Source: Limnanthes douglasii subsp. nivea (taxonomy: Eukaryota > Streptophyta > Magnoliopsida > Brassicales > Limnanthaceae). Taken from it: a stretch of DNA of 64,000 nucleotides. Both the position numbers and the translations under genes were made by a program. Of the stretch, positions 1 to 11,734 are shown one piece after another. Each line of letters begins with the position of its first letter. Position 1 is the stretch's first letter. The DNA is taken from NCBI GenBank assembly GCA_036936605.1, contig JAUPFV010000001.1, positions 157,389,187 to 157,453,186 on the forward strand. The letters run 5' to 3'. The notes under the pieces are model-generated. The model ran no database searches and had not been told where the DNA came from. It saw only the letters and a program-made list of their open reading frames with translations.

Positions 1-2527
1 ATGGCTTGCTCTTGTTGACGCTCCACGACCTATTTTTCCTTGGTCATCTCCGAAACATTGCCTTCCAACTTAGTCTTCTTATTGGTTAGGGTTTGGATAA
101 CACCATCATTAGTGCTCAGTTTTGGATGCTTCCGATACGGTTAGCTTGGTTGCTAAATCCTCATTTTCCTTCAAAGCTATAAGGTTTTGTGAGGAAGAAG
201 TCTCCAGACCGGAGTACATGGATTAGTGCTCAGTTTTGGATGCTTCCGATACAGTTAGCTTGGTTGCTGAATCCTCATTTTACTTCTTCACTGCCTCTGT
301 GATTTGTTGAGCACTTAGAAGACTGTCTGACAGAGATTGCTTGTTAGAAGTGAGAGAGTTGATAATATTGGTTTGATTTTTACCTGCCTCTCCAGATCGA
401 GTACTGGTCGTATATAACCAAGGAGAGCATCACTTAAGGTATCCTGTTCTCCGGATATGGAAAAGGATTTCCCATTATAAGTCACCATGTTGGAGGAACT
501 GAAGGAACGATAAGGACCTGCAAAATCATCTTTGTCAGAGTCATTAAAGTACAGACCGATGTTTTGAATGGCAGAAAGGTCCACTCCTCCACTAGTAATT
601 TTTCCGAATTGGAGGTCTGTTGGAATTTCCTCTTGAAGAGTAGGGTTAGCAGGAGCTGGGGGTCGGTTTTCTGAGGGGCGAAGGATTATCTCTTCCCCAG
701 AGTAATCTTCTTCTTCTTGGAAGCTTTTTCATCACTGTTGGCCTTGCACTTTCTGTCCTTTTTAGGATGCCTTGGTAGGTTATTTGACCCTCCAGCTTCC
801 CTCACAGTCTCGACTTCTGCCGCCTTAAGCAAGGCCACATCAATTCCATCCTGGTTCCCCAAACCAGTCATTTCCGTAGTTGTTTGAGCTAGTTCTGTTG
901 TAGCCTTCATATTCTTGTTCTTCATTTTGCTGGGGGCCTTAGCCCTGGAAGGCAAGTACAGTTTGGCATCTTTGGCTTCTATCCTTTTCAAAATCACGTC
1001 AACAGGAGGAGGGGTGGTTAGCTCTTCCCATGAAAGGTCTCTTCGGCCTGTGGTGTTCCACAGGTGAGACCTCACAAAATTTCCCGACTTATAGCAATTG
1101 TGGAAGGCATTCCCCCAGTTTTCCGAAGCCCATGCATTGAGCTTTGCACAAGTCTTTTGCCCTTCTTCCAAGCTGTTGGTGAACTCCTTCGGCAGAACTG
1201 AAGAGATATAACAACTTAGTCAGAATAAAAAAAATGGTTTAAGAAGTAAAAAAGAAAAAAAAAACTCACTAGTGCTTTTCCACATGCTAGTCAGCAAGCT
1301 AGGGTTTGTGTTGGCCTTTATCTTCCTACAAGTCTCTCATGTCCCACTGACAAAAAGGAACTGTGTCCTCCAAAGTTTTCCAGACTCTAGCAGGTCATCC
1401 ACAACCTTGAAATCATTCCCTATTTTGTAGTGGTAGAAGGGACTTTGATGGTTCTTGCATAAACTCGTTACAGCAGCAAACTGCTCCATTGGAAGAGGGA
1501 TATTTGATAATTTAAAGGCCATAATACAAGCTGGTAGTGTATACCATGCATTGGGACTTAGCTGACTGGGACAAAGTTTGACCAAATGAAAGTACTTGAC
1601 GATCACTAGGTCTAAAGGGAACCGAGGTCCCTAGTTTAGCACTTCGGTGTATACTACCACCTCGTTTAATTTAAAATCCATGGGGGTCTCCAGAGTGATT
1701 GGTATCATCACTTTTACAGATTCTGAAATCCCCAATTTTGTCCGTATTCGACCTAACTTGGCAGTGTGGGTGTAGACATAGTTAGTATTTTGCAAAGCCA
1801 GCAAACATGTGACGGTGATATGTTTAAAACAAGGGCCTACTTTACCCTCTAGACACTCCGGAAGAGATTCCGGATGAGTCATGTGAACTTTAAATTTACG
1901 TTTACCTTTCTTTTCTGAGGAAACATCCCATGTCTGAACTGACGTCTCGTTCTCAAAATGGGACTCTTCAATGTTATCCTCCATATTCTCTTCCATCACT
2001 GTGGAAGGTTTTTCAGTTGTCTTTGAAGAAGTTTGCTCAAGTTCCTTCATCGGAAGTTGTTCGGGTGGTTGTGCATTTGGTGCCTCTGAGGGCCTAATGT
2101 CTGGTAGAGTTTGTTTTCCGGAGGGCTTGGCCTATGGAGCAAATTTAGCCACCTCTGATCCAGAGGGTTTTAAAGATGATAGTGTTGATTGGGTTTGGCG
2201 AGTCGTCTGGCGAGGAGCTATCCTCCATGGTGACTTTTCTGTATCAGAACCCATCGCTATAAACGGTGAGGGTTTTCTAGTGCTTGAAACTAATTTTTCC
2301 TTGGAAACGGGGTGTTGAGATTATTGTACGGAAGAACCAGAAGGGAAGGATGATAGGTTTAGTATAAATGGAAGTTTTTTGGGTCTATGGTTTCTTGAGG
2401 AAGATGACCCCTGATTGGCGTCTTGGTTTAGCTGATTACTTTTCTTGCTTGGAGAAACAGGGAGACCGGCGGTGATACGGCTTTCTCTTTCTAGTTTTCT
2501 TGTTCTCTCTAACTCAGATAAGTTCAA
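1..2527 (-). pseudogene. antisense ORF of Tat-1 (Grande gene-23-like), degenerate
   Basis: The reading begins at an ATG at 2527 and runs leftwards in pieces: 2527-2321 (Lys/Arg/Ser-rich), 2050-1631, 1606-1337 (the conserved NAWYTL block), 1171-686 (a TPPPVDVILKRIEA block, an APSK segment, then a basic KKKK tail region), 584-315 and a heptad-like coiled-coil segment near 284-110. Several in-frame stops and shifts separate the pieces; some may instead be introns. A TATATATA run at about 2660-2673 lies about 145 bp upstream of the ATG on this strand. The function of such antisense products is unknown. No catalytic motif is visible; the Lys-rich and coiled-coil parts suggest a nuclear structural or binding role, which is inference only. 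Confidence 0.55.
110..284. repeat. direct duplication of about 60 bp, offset 114 bp
   Basis: Positions 110-170 recur at 224-284 with a few substitutions. On the minus strand both copies encode the same coiled-coil-like stretch (ending LATKLTVSEASK) of the Tat-1 antisense product, so the duplication lengthens the coiled coil. Confidence 0.8.
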
Positions 2528-3029
2528 CCAACCTCCTTTAACTAGGCATTTCTGGCTGTGAACATATATCTTTCAAGAACAATTTGAAGATGAATATGAA
2601 ATAGGGTTTTTTTCTCTCTAAGAAGGTTTTGAGTGTGGAAGATAATAGAATAGTAAAAAGATATATATATATAACAGTAAAAAGCAATAGTTACCAAGGA
2701 GAAGTTGAATAGGGTTTGTTTTGCAATGATTGAGGACTGCGCAATGAGTAAAAAATCAAAACCTATGTAACTTTCTAGACCTATTGGGTGCGACGATCTA
2801 GGAAAAATAACGGCTAGGAGGTCAAACCAGATGCTGACACATGTCCCACGATTCATGAAAAAACTCTTAGAATTCTGGAAAGAAAACCAGTCCTGATAGA
2901 ATTCGAACTGGGTTGTTTGTGAAAGGAAGCTTTTTAGTATGGACGACGTAAGCAGATCGGATGGAATTGATCTTGACTTGGTAAAATTTTTAACCCTTCC
3001 AAAGATGCTTTGCAAGGCCTAAAAAAGGG

Positions 3030-3504
3030 TTATTGATGAGTTCAGATCTTGCAGTCACAACCCACCTATTAATTTGAACAAGGGTAATTCACACCATATC
3101 ACACCACTATAAATATGAACAGGACAAACGTAAATAACTTTTGACTAAGTTATTTGCTAATCTACTTAAAACTAACGGGTCTTTAAATTTGACCCGGTTT
3201 CACAACCTGACCTAGTAAGCCCATGGGTCAATAATTATGGTATAAATACCCTCAACCACTCTCATTAATGAAGGTGATCAGAATTTAATACTAGCGAGCT
3301 CCTTAATTATCTCACTACTCCCCACGCTAAACACAAAACACCCAAAACTTACAAAAACATTTTACAAAACTACGCTCAACCCAAAATAAACCAAACTAAT
3401 TTTAATCCAAATTAAGAAAATAATCTAACTCTAGTGTACATAAACCTCTCCAAACTTCCGGAGTTTATGTACAATAAAGATACTATTTTTATTTACGTTA
3501 AATA
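3030..3504 (+). repeat. putative 3' LTR of Tat-1, right end lost
   Basis: This non-coding stretch follows the antisense ORF and has LTR-like signals in order: a purine run just before 3030, TATAAATACC at 3241, a hairpin at 3435-3473 and AATAAA at 3473. The partner 5' LTR is outside the window and the right end is replaced by LINE A at about 3505, so neither boundary can be confirmed by matching LTRs. Confidence 0.4.
3435..3478 (+). terminator. hairpin followed by AATAAA in the putative LTR
   Basis: TGTACATAAAC (3435-3445) is perfectly complementary to GTTTATGTACA (3463-3473), an 11-bp stem with a 17-base loop. AATAAA follows immediately at 3473-3478. This would fit an LTR polyadenylation region, but the LTR itself is only inferred. 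Confidence 0.45.
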
Positions 3505-3506
3505 CT

Positions 3507-4260
3507 AGGTACTCCTATGAATGTTTGGTTTCCTCCTAGGAATCAGGCTAGATTCAACTTCTACATAATTTGGGTTCAAATGGATGTATCTAAAATTATG
3601 CCTAAGAAGACGTGGATTAGATTTGGCAAAGAAGGATTTTGGAAAAACCTAGTGTATGACAAATATCACGCATATTGTGACTATTGTTATCACCTGGGGC
3701 ACTCTTGAAACATTTGTAAGAAGTACTTTTCTCCTCAGATTCCTGAATCCAAGACGGAGCAACTGGTGGTATCTGATCCTAACCCTGCTCAGAATTTGTT
3801 TAACTCTAAAGTTAGGGCAGCCTTTGATCAAAGATTAAAATTTGTTATTATCAACAAAAAGGAAAATTCTGCAAGAAGTCTGAATGAAAATCTTGAAAAT
3901 CAACAAAATCCTACGGATAATTTGTCAGATTCCAATATAAAACATAATCACATACATAAATGTGTTGGAAATTGTGAAATTATAGATGTGTTGCACATGA
4001 TTGAATTGGGTTGTTCTCATTCCAACTTAGTGAATATTGATACTGATTCTGTTTCTCCAACTAAACATACCACGATTAGTTTGCCTTCATCTCTTGCAAA
4101 CAGAACAGTTGGTTATTATAAAGATTACAAGAAAAATGAAGTCAGGAAAGTCAAAAAGTTGAAAGTCTTAAACTTTAAGAGGTTGATTACATCTAAACTA
4201 GTACAATACAAAGGTGTTGTGAAAACTACTAAAACCTCCAAAGGACTATTACAATCTTAA
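3507..4260 (+). pseudogene. LINE A ORF1, C-terminal part (DUF4283 end and CCHC knuckle)
   Basis: The fragment begins in the last part of a DUF4283-type domain and continues through VQMDVSK and a knuckle with the spacing C-x2-C-x4-H-x4-C (CDYCYHLGH then C). A stop codon sits inside the knuckle just after its His. The remaining ORF (3766-4260) is a hydrophilic linker with a MIELG motif that LINE B also has (MLEMG), ending in a Lys-rich tail. ORF1 proteins of plant L1-type elements bind the element RNA. This copy lacks its N-terminus and is interrupted, so it should be inactive. Confidence 0.75.
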
Positions 4261-4261
4261 A

Positions 4262-7200
4262 CTGAAACTTACGTGGAATTGGTAACATAAAAACTATGGT
4301 AAGGTTAAGGTCTCTAAAAAGATTTTATAATCCTGATTTCTTAGCTCTTCACGAACATATGGTTAACAGTTTCTAAGCTTGAGGAGCAATTCATTCATCT
4401 ACAAGTAAATCATAATGGGATGAATAAAGTGTTTAAGGTTTCGGTGATATATGCCAAATTCATTAGAAGTCAGAGATAATCTGATGAGCAAATTGTAATA
4501 CTAACTGTATTGCTAGTATGGATGATCTTAACAATTTAATGCTAGACTGCAACTTAAATGATGCAGGCTACTCTGGCAATAAGTTTACTTGGACTAATAG
4601 TAGTCAGTGGAGGAGGTTGGATAGAATTCTTTACAATAACAAGTGGTTGGATATTTTTTACTCTACTAAAGTCTTTCATTTTCCCAAGACTTGTTCTGAT
4701 CACGCTTCTATTATTGTTTCTATTTCTATAAATACTATCAAGTTCAAGTCATCTTTCAAATTTTTAAATATGTGGATTCTTCATGATGATTTATATGACT
4801 TTTTGGATTCAAGTTGGGCTACTGATTTCTACGGTTATCTTATTTTAAGGTTTTGGTTCAAGCTTATAAGGTTAAAGGAAGCTTTAAAAGGGTGGAATAA
4901 AAGGGTCTTTGGTAATATTTTTTATTCAATTATGCTTATTGAAGAAGAAATTAGTTGTAAGGAGACTAATTTCCAAAACTCTAAATCTACTAAGGATAAA
5001 TTACTTCGTGAGGAGGCGAAATAAACTCATCTAAGGCTTTTGGCTAGAGAGAAAGAGTTCTGGGAGCAAAACAATCATAGTAATTGGGTTAAAAATGGTG
5101 AAAAAACACTGTTTTTTTCACAACATGGTTAAGAAAAGATACAAAAAAGAACAAAATTTCTAGAATTTAGGGTGGCTCAGTATGGCTTGAAGATCCTATT
5201 GCTATTGGAAACTTTGTTGTGGGATTATTTAAAACCTTATGGGCCGACTTACCTAACCCTTGGAACTATAATATTATGCTTGACTTTATCCCTAATCTTG
5301 TTAAAGAGAAGGAAAATGCTATGTTGATGTCTCTACCTACTAAAGGTGAAATTTATACTATTGTTAATAGCCTAAATCCTAATACCACTGCTGGTCCATA
5401 TGGTTTTAACGGTAATATTTGTAATGTCTATTGTCCTATCATTAAGACTGATCTGTGTGATGTTATCTATGATGTGTTTAAGGACTGTTATATTCATAAG
5501 GGTATTTTTCCACTATTTTGTGCCTTATCCCTAAGAACCCATCTTCTAAAACCTGGAAAGATTTTAGACCTATCAGTCTCACTACTCTATTTAACATAAT
5601 CATATCAAAGATTTTACACTTCAGATTGTCTACTATTCTTCCTAATCGGATTTCTGAGGAGCAAGGGGATTTTATCAAAAGAAGGTGCATCCATGGTAGT
5701 ATCATGACTGCTCAGGAGCTATGTTATGATCTTAACATCAAGACTAAGGGGAGTAATTTAATCCTAAAGGTCGATATGGATAAATCCTTTGATAGGTTAG
5801 ACCATACTTTTCTCTTAAGTGTTCTAACAGCTTTTGGGTTTTAAACATACTCCATTAAGCTTATGAGAAGAGCATTGCCATTTGATACTTCTCTGTAATG
5901 GTGAATGGGGAAGCTAATGGCTATTTTAAATCTAACAAAGGTCTTAGACAAGGTGATCCCTTATCACCCAGTCTTTTTATTCCGGCTGAGCAATATTTAC
6001 TAAGGGTCGTGAATCAGTTATTTCAATTCAATGGATTTACAAAGTATAAAAACATAAGAAATATGATCATACCGTGTTTGGGGTTCGCAGATGATCTCCT
6101 CATCTTCTGTAATGGTTTTTCTAAATCTGTTACTGAGGTTCTCTACATGCTACATCATTACGAAGAAAAGTCAGGTTAGCAAATTAATAACAACAAGTCT
6201 AAAATCAAAATTTCCAATAGTCTGTTACCTCACAAGATTCAATAATTGGAGTCCATCATTGGCTTCAATCATAGCAAGCTCCATTTCATGAAACAAATGG
6301 AATATTAGGATTCTACAATGCTTTTTTTTGGAGTGAGATTATTCTTTAATTTGTCAGTGCTTTTACCTTATCCTATGTTTACTATTCAGATATCAATCAT
6401 ACCTAAAAATGTGATTAAGAGAATTGAGTCTATCTATAACAAGTTTTTATGGGGTTATAAAAAGAACAAGAATGCAATCTCTTGGTCTAAATGGTCCAGG
6501 GTATGTAAGCCATATGCAGAAGAGGGGCTTAATGCGAGAAGAATTAAAGATATGTAGGAGGTTTTTTCTTATAAGATCTGGTATAATCTCAGGATGGAGA
6601 ATTCTCTTTCGGCTAAATTAATCAAGGCTACCGATTGCAGCAACTATCATCATATTCTTGCTCTTCACTCTGCAAAATATTCTAAAGTTTGGCTCAGGAT
6701 TTGGAAAGTCAGGGAAGAGGCTGAGAAATTTGTAAGGTGGCATCTTAAAACTGGAGACATAGATTTCTTTCTTGATAAATGGTGTACTTTACAACCATTT
6801 GTCGGGCTTTTATCTGATGAAGACGGGACATGGCTTAATGGATGTAAAATTAAAGAATTTTGTGAGAATGGATCTTGGAACCTTATTAAACTTGAGAATA
6901 TTGTGAATCCTAATATTATTTAGAGTGTTCTCAAGGTTTATCTTACTGATAATGGGGAAGACTCAATAATCTGGACTTATAGTGCTGATGGACATTATGA
7001 TATTAAGAATACCTGGAATGCTATTAGGATAAAAGGAAATCAGTCTAACCTTTATATGAGGACCTGGAATTCCGTAACTCCCAGAAAATGCTCCTTTATT
7101 TTGTGGAGAGTTCTTCATAGTTGGGTTCCTGTTGATACAATCCTGCAAAATAAAAATATCTCATTAGCTTCGCGTTGTCAAAACTGTGAGAATTTTGAAA

Positions 7201-8016
7201 CTGTTAACCATATCATGAGCTTTCCTCATATGATAAGATAATGGTACTGGTCTGTTAATAAAAAGGTTCATTTGAGATCGATCATTCCCCCTATTATAAC
7301 CTGGGTTATATGGTATGTAAGAAATAAGAAAAAGCATGAGAATATAACTCTAAGTTCTGAGGAGATGATTAAATTCATTATTCGTATTCTTACTAATTTG
7401 GATAGAGCAAGTTTATTAAAAAGAAAGTATTTGAGCTCTGATGGGAAGATATGTCCTGATATTGGGTGTAGTTCTCATTTTAATAAGCATCTGATGCCTA
7501 TTTCCCTAAAGTGGGTGAGTCCTAAGCTTGGCAGATTTAAACTTAATATTAACGACGCTTGCAACTATTCAGGGAAATATAGTGGAGGAGGTGTGGTGAG
7601 GAACAGTGAGGGGGGAATTAATTTTTGGCTATGGAGAACTGTATGGTAAAGGAACCCCTATTATCGCTGAAAGTAGGGCTCTACTGGACGGGTTACAGCT
7701 CTGTTTCACTAAAGGAATTTCTCAATTAGACATAGAATCTCACTCTCTTATTCTAATTGAGATGTTCCTTAAAGGTAAAGGTACATGTTTTCTGAATTTG
7801 ACTATTCAATCTTGCAGAAATCTGATCTCTTCAAGCATGAATTTAAATCATGCTTTCCGAGAACAGAGCGAACCTGTAAATTGGATAGCCAAAATGGATC
7901 TTAAAACAAAAAAAAATATGGATTTCGATATGAATCAGGCTACAAGTCACCTCAGAGCCATCATCTTTCTCGAAAGTCTGGAAGTTGTGTATCTAAGATC
8001 AGATACCAACTCATAA
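4262..8016 (+). pseudogene. LINE A ORF2: endonuclease, reverse transcriptase, zf-RVT, RNase H (broken)
   Basis: The endonuclease start is recognisable at 4270-4380 (RGIGN, then DFLALHEH where LQEP is usual), but the middle of the domain is deleted. It resumes at 4518-5024 with FTWTN, RRLDR and SDHAS. Reverse transcriptase pieces lie at 5219-5599, 5518-5844 and 5898-6179, with RQGDPLSP and an intact catalytic FADD (GFADDLLIF). A zf-RVT-type Cys/His segment is at 7056-7241 (CQNCENFETVNHI). The RNase H fold covers about 7500-8016 and ends HLRAIIFLESLEV...DTNS, matching the LINE B C-terminus. Several stops and frameshifts separate these parts. Confidence 0.8.
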
Positions 8017-8440
8017 GCTTTGTAATCATGAATTCAAGCTCTTACCTGGTTTCCTCTTCATCGAAAGTCTTGAGGCTCCTCATCGATTCTGGTCTCCCAC
8101 CAAATATTGTGTTTTATTCTGTGACTCTCTATCCGTTCATGCATGTGGGTTTTTCTGGAAGCTATAACATTTCTACGTCCTTAATCGAGTAATTCTTGGT
8201 AAGATTTGGCAAGATAAGGATTAATGGTTCGTTGTTTGTGGAGGCTTCTGGTTGAGGGGGACGAGAAAGGAGAAGACATTTCTAGGGTTTGGTTAAAGTT
8301 TTGATTGTAATCTGAATGGTTTTGTTTTGTTTAGTTTGCAAACATATTGATTTTTGTTTTTATGGATATGGCTTCAGTGCGCCTCTTGTTTAATTGGTTT
8401 CAATGGTCTATGAAATAAAACAAGTAGTCTTTTATTAAAA

Positions 8441-8924
8441 AATATTGTTGGTAAGTGAGAAAATGTTAAGTTTTTTATTTTCTTAGTTGGTGTAATAAAA
8501 TATGAGATTAGAATATTCCCAAATTAAAATTAAATCATACTATTTAAATATAAATTTTACAAAAAAAAATGAATACTTATTTACTACAAAATCTCCACCA
8601 TTAAAAACAAAAGAAATCAATACAAATTCTAAATCTTTTGAAAACCCTAGTATCAAAGTATAAATTACTTACATCCTTACAACTATTATTTTAACAAAAC
8701 AAAAACAAAAAATTACATTTTAAGTTATTTGACCCAACTTACAATGCATCTAACGTCTTCACTACTATAACGTTACGGTACGATATCACATAACTCAAAT
8801 GTGGTATAATATTCAAATGTATTTGGTTTATTTAGTAACACCAAATTTTGTTGAATAATATTCAAATGTGTTTGGTTTTTGTAGGGATTGCATAGAAATT
8901 ATCTAAAAAAATATGACAGGACTT
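8441..8924. other. AT-rich spacer, nothing recognised
   Basis: A very AT-rich stretch with many A and T runs. No ORF, RNA gene or terminal repeat was recognised. Confidence 0.6.
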
Positions 8925-9104
8925 GAGTTTGAAAAAACCCGCAGCCGCTACTCAAAGTGCAATGAGTGCACAATAGTCTGCAAACCAACGCCAGAAGGTA
9001 AATCACATAAGATAACAGGTTCAGCCGAGAAAGCGTATGTAAAGAGATTTGAACTCATTATCTTTAGTCACAAGCATGCTTTACCCAACCAACTCGGCTA
9101 CTCC
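8925..9104 (-). mobile_element. SINE-like fragment with a tRNA-related head
   Basis: Read on the minus strand from 9104, the sequence starts like a tRNA 5' half: GGAGTAGCCGAGTTGG contains a good pol III box A (TAGCCGAGTTGG, plus-strand 9089-9100). A degraded box B (GAGTTCAAATC) is at 9046-9056. The remaining 120 bases, including a GAGTAGCGGCTGCGGG segment, are tRNA-unrelated, the usual make-up of a plant SINE body. The end is not clear and flanking duplications were not certain. A decayed tRNA-like repeat of another kind is the alternative. Confidence 0.4.
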
Positions 9105-10374
9105 TTGGGATATGATAGGTCATTATATGATAGGTCATTCTACAACTGCTAAAGGTTGTGAGAACCGGTAATCAAATTGAACTTTAACATTTGAGTTTGC
9201 TATTTCATTCTAAAATCCAAAACCGATAAAAATTGAGAGCAATCAGAACCGAACCAATATAACCAATAAACCATAAAACCGGTACAACCGAACAATAAAA
9301 CCGAATATTATGGTTTCTTGTGAACACGAATTTCGTTACCGTGTTACTAAAATACTCTTAAATTATATTTTAATAAATATAAAAAATATTATAAACTCTG
9401 ATAAACAAAAGTATTCATAGTATATCATATAAACCAGCAAATATATAATTTTAAACACATAATAACAAAAGAACTCCAAAAGTAACCACACTTTTGAATA
9501 TACAACCCCAACGCCACGTTTAATCTAAAAAACAATACATATTAAAAAGAAAATTTAAGAAAATTTAAATACCCTTCTTAGAACTTTCCCATATGATTCA
9601 CGAGAGTTAGGTTGTTCTATTATCAAAATAATGGTCAAGTACGAAATTGAATAAGGGACACAGATTGACAAAAGATTAACAAGGACAGTAGACACATGAG
9701 ATGAACACAATTATATTTAAAAATTCATTCTTGAGCGACAAAGAGTTGGTTACATAAGGGAAAATCCTTAATCCCTAATCTTCTCTCATTTTGTAGAAAT
9801 TTAATTCTCTTAATCCACTTGTAGGAAATCTTAAAATTGAGTGCGCCACGATTGTTAATCACTTACCTCAGGATGTTTCTCAATCTGCCTTCTCCTGAAT
9901 CTCTCGATTGGATGCCAATTGCCCTAATCGTAGATTTGAGACCTGAAGTTGATAGATTTCTTGAAGTTTGAAGCTGAGACAGTCCAACTGAAAGCGTCCC
10001 TGATTATTATTGCTTCCCGAAGGATGATTCCCAAATCCATCTATTTGATTGCATGTCGACTGTCTTAACCCGAATCGCAGGCTTGAAAAATATAGAAACC
10101 ATGATTTATTGAATCATGAAGTTGAGGTCGATATGTCTCTAAATTGATGAAGATGTTGCTGATTATCTACTTAGTGTTGAAGATGAAGCTTTCTGAGAAA
10201 TGGCATTGTTTGATGTTTTAAAAGGTTGTGCTGCTAGGAAATAGGTCGTCATTTTGACTCCTTTTAAGAATTTAATTAGCTTTCCTAGTTTTTAACCTTT
10301 CAATCTATGTAGTGACTCTAATTAAATTCAAGTTAGAAATAAAATGGTGTTTGAATTAAAAAAAATTATACTTT
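9105..10374. other. AT-rich spacer, nothing recognised
   Basis: A 15-bp direct duplication (ATATGATAGGTCATT) lies at about 9112-9141. At 9165-9310 there are many ACCGAA/ACCGGT-like words typical of degenerate plant intergenic repeats. No gene, RNA or element boundary was recognised. Confidence 0.55.
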
Positions 10375-11215
10375 TTTTGGCAAGTAAAGATCTTTATTAC
10401 TAAATTGAGCGAAATTACAAAGTTTTGGGATAAAATTGAAAACAATCAATAGATAGGGACTAAAGGGAAAAAACAACAACGCGCCTAAAATTTGAATTTT
10501 TCCTTCTTCCCCAGAGCATCTTCATCGACTTCGTTTCTTCAGTCAGGTGACAAAACCCAGCCCCAAACTCTCCAGCAAGGCTATAGTACGAAGCTCATCC
10601 GGAGGATCAACAAATTGAAGGTTTTTCTTATTTTTATCACGTTTTTGGCAATCCAATCGGCACATTGATTTTAAACTCGAGAGATATGTCTGATTGACAT
10701 CTTAGAATGGATTAAGGATCTGCAAATATCCATTGAAGCTTTCAAGTACTATGCTTCATTTCTATTAGAGATTAGGTTTATCAGAATCAAGTTATGTGTA
10801 ACTACATCAACTTTAATCCATTTATTTTGTCTCAATTTTATCAATCCCTCTATTAGGGCATTGATTTCTGCAAAAAAGGGTGGTTCAATTTGTCCAGAAG
10901 AGTGCCAGAACCCAATAAAATATCGCCTTCAGAATTGCGAATCAGAACGCCAGTGCTAGATTCTCCAAGCTTGTTGCACGAACCATCAACATTTAGCTCT
11001 ATTCTTCCTGGATTTGGGGCAATCCACTTCAGGTATCTTGGAACTTCTCTGCTTTTTTTAACTAAGTTACAAGCTAGGGATACACCAGCGCGATAAGCAT
11101 TAGTCCAAAGTTTGTATGATAACATATTAGCCATATCCATGCTCTTAATAATATAGGTGATCCTGTCAATAACTTTCTTGATAGAATCGGGAGATCCAGA
11201 AAACCTCGGATGGTT
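10375..11215 (-). mobile_element. LINE E: RNase H end of an L1-type LINE
   Basis: On the minus strand from 11215 the translation reads into a plant LINE C-terminal RNase H: SIKKVIDRITY, then PRYLKWIAPNPGRIELNVDG (first catalytic Asp in NVDGS), GVLIRNSEGDILLGSG. After a frameshift near 10870 it continues with AFFAEINALIEGL, an SIRH segment and NQCADWIAK before degenerating near 10520. AATAAAGA on this strand at about 10395 and a T-run at 10371-10378 (an A-tail on the minus strand) mark the likely 3' end. Only the end of the element is present, so it is a 5'-truncated insertion or a remnant cut by the adjacent minisatellite. Confidence 0.7.
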
Positions 11216-11235
11216 GATTTTTCAAACAAAATAGC

Positions 11236-11485
11236 ATTTTTAACATTTCAAAGAACTCACATGTTTAATTCTTCAAAGAACTCTTATCTTTGATTTTTCG
11301 AAGAACTCTAATAATTGATTTTTTGAAAAACTCTCATGACTGATTTTTCAAAGAACTCTAATCTTTGGTTTTTGAAAGAACTCTCATGATTGATTTTTCA
11401 ACGAACTCGCATGTTTAACTTTTAAAAAAACTTGCATGATTGATTTTCAAAGAAATCTTATGGTTATTTTTCAAAAAACCCGCAT
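11236..11485. repeat. 25-bp minisatellite, about ten copies
   Basis: The unit AACTCTCATGATTGATTTTT plus CAAAG recurs about every 25 bases with variation (CAAAGAACTC at most junctions). It lies between LINE E and the mosaic repeat region and encodes nothing recognisable. Confidence 0.75.
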
Positions 11486-11734
11486 ATTACTAGTGAAATT
11501 TTATTTATTGAAAAAAACATAAGAAATCATCAATGAATCTAGTTTTGTTCATCTTAAAAAAACAAAAGCGATGATACTTTTAGCTATACTTTTTCGAACT
11601 CCGGTTTGAAATATATGACTTTTTTTTATAAAAAAAGAAAAAAAAATGGTTCAAAAATTAAAAATTGGTTACGTGGCATGTACGGGTATTTGATGTATTA
11701 ATAAAGAATTAGGTATTGATTTTGAGTTATATAT

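Larger units (their letters stand above)
1..3504 (+). mobile_element. Ty3/gypsy Tat-type element (Tat-1), 3' part only
   Basis: The window opens inside a retrotransposon whose sense strand is probably plus. What remains is a long ORF region on the minus strand followed by a stretch with LTR-like signals: a TATA box at 3241 and AATAAA at 3473. The minus-strand product shares blocks with the antisense product of the complete Tat-type element at 52485-63663, for example a ...NAWYTL... block and a TPP..V..L(V/K)R(L/I)EA block followed by an APSK segment. Tat-lineage elements such as Grande are known to carry an antisense gene between pol and the 3' LTR. The 5' LTR, gag and pol lie left of the window, so the assignment rests on this shared architecture. 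LINE A cuts it on the right. Confidence 0.6.
3505..8440 (+). mobile_element. L1-type LINE A, 5'-truncated, inactive
   Basis: A non-LTR retrotransposon on the plus strand. It starts abruptly inside ORF1 at about 3505 (GTPMNV, matching SIGTPFNV of LINE B) and runs through a zinc knuckle, remnants of the endonuclease, reverse transcriptase, zf-RVT region and an RNase H domain ending at 8016. A 3' UTR follows, with AATAAA near 8415 and a short A-run near 8436. Loss of the 5' end is usual for LINEs that stop copying early. It inserted at the right edge of the Tat-1 LTR. Closest relative in the window is LINE B. Target-site duplications could not be fixed by eye. Confidence 0.8.

Noticed and set aside
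2542..3015. 157-codon minus-strand ORF
   Set aside because: No domain, membrane-like composition from AT-rich sequence, and it overlaps the presumed leader of the Tat-1 antisense gene.
9046..9104. Functional tRNA gene on the minus strand
   Set aside because: Box B is degraded and no acceptor stem or full cloverleaf closes; a SINE-type head explains it better.
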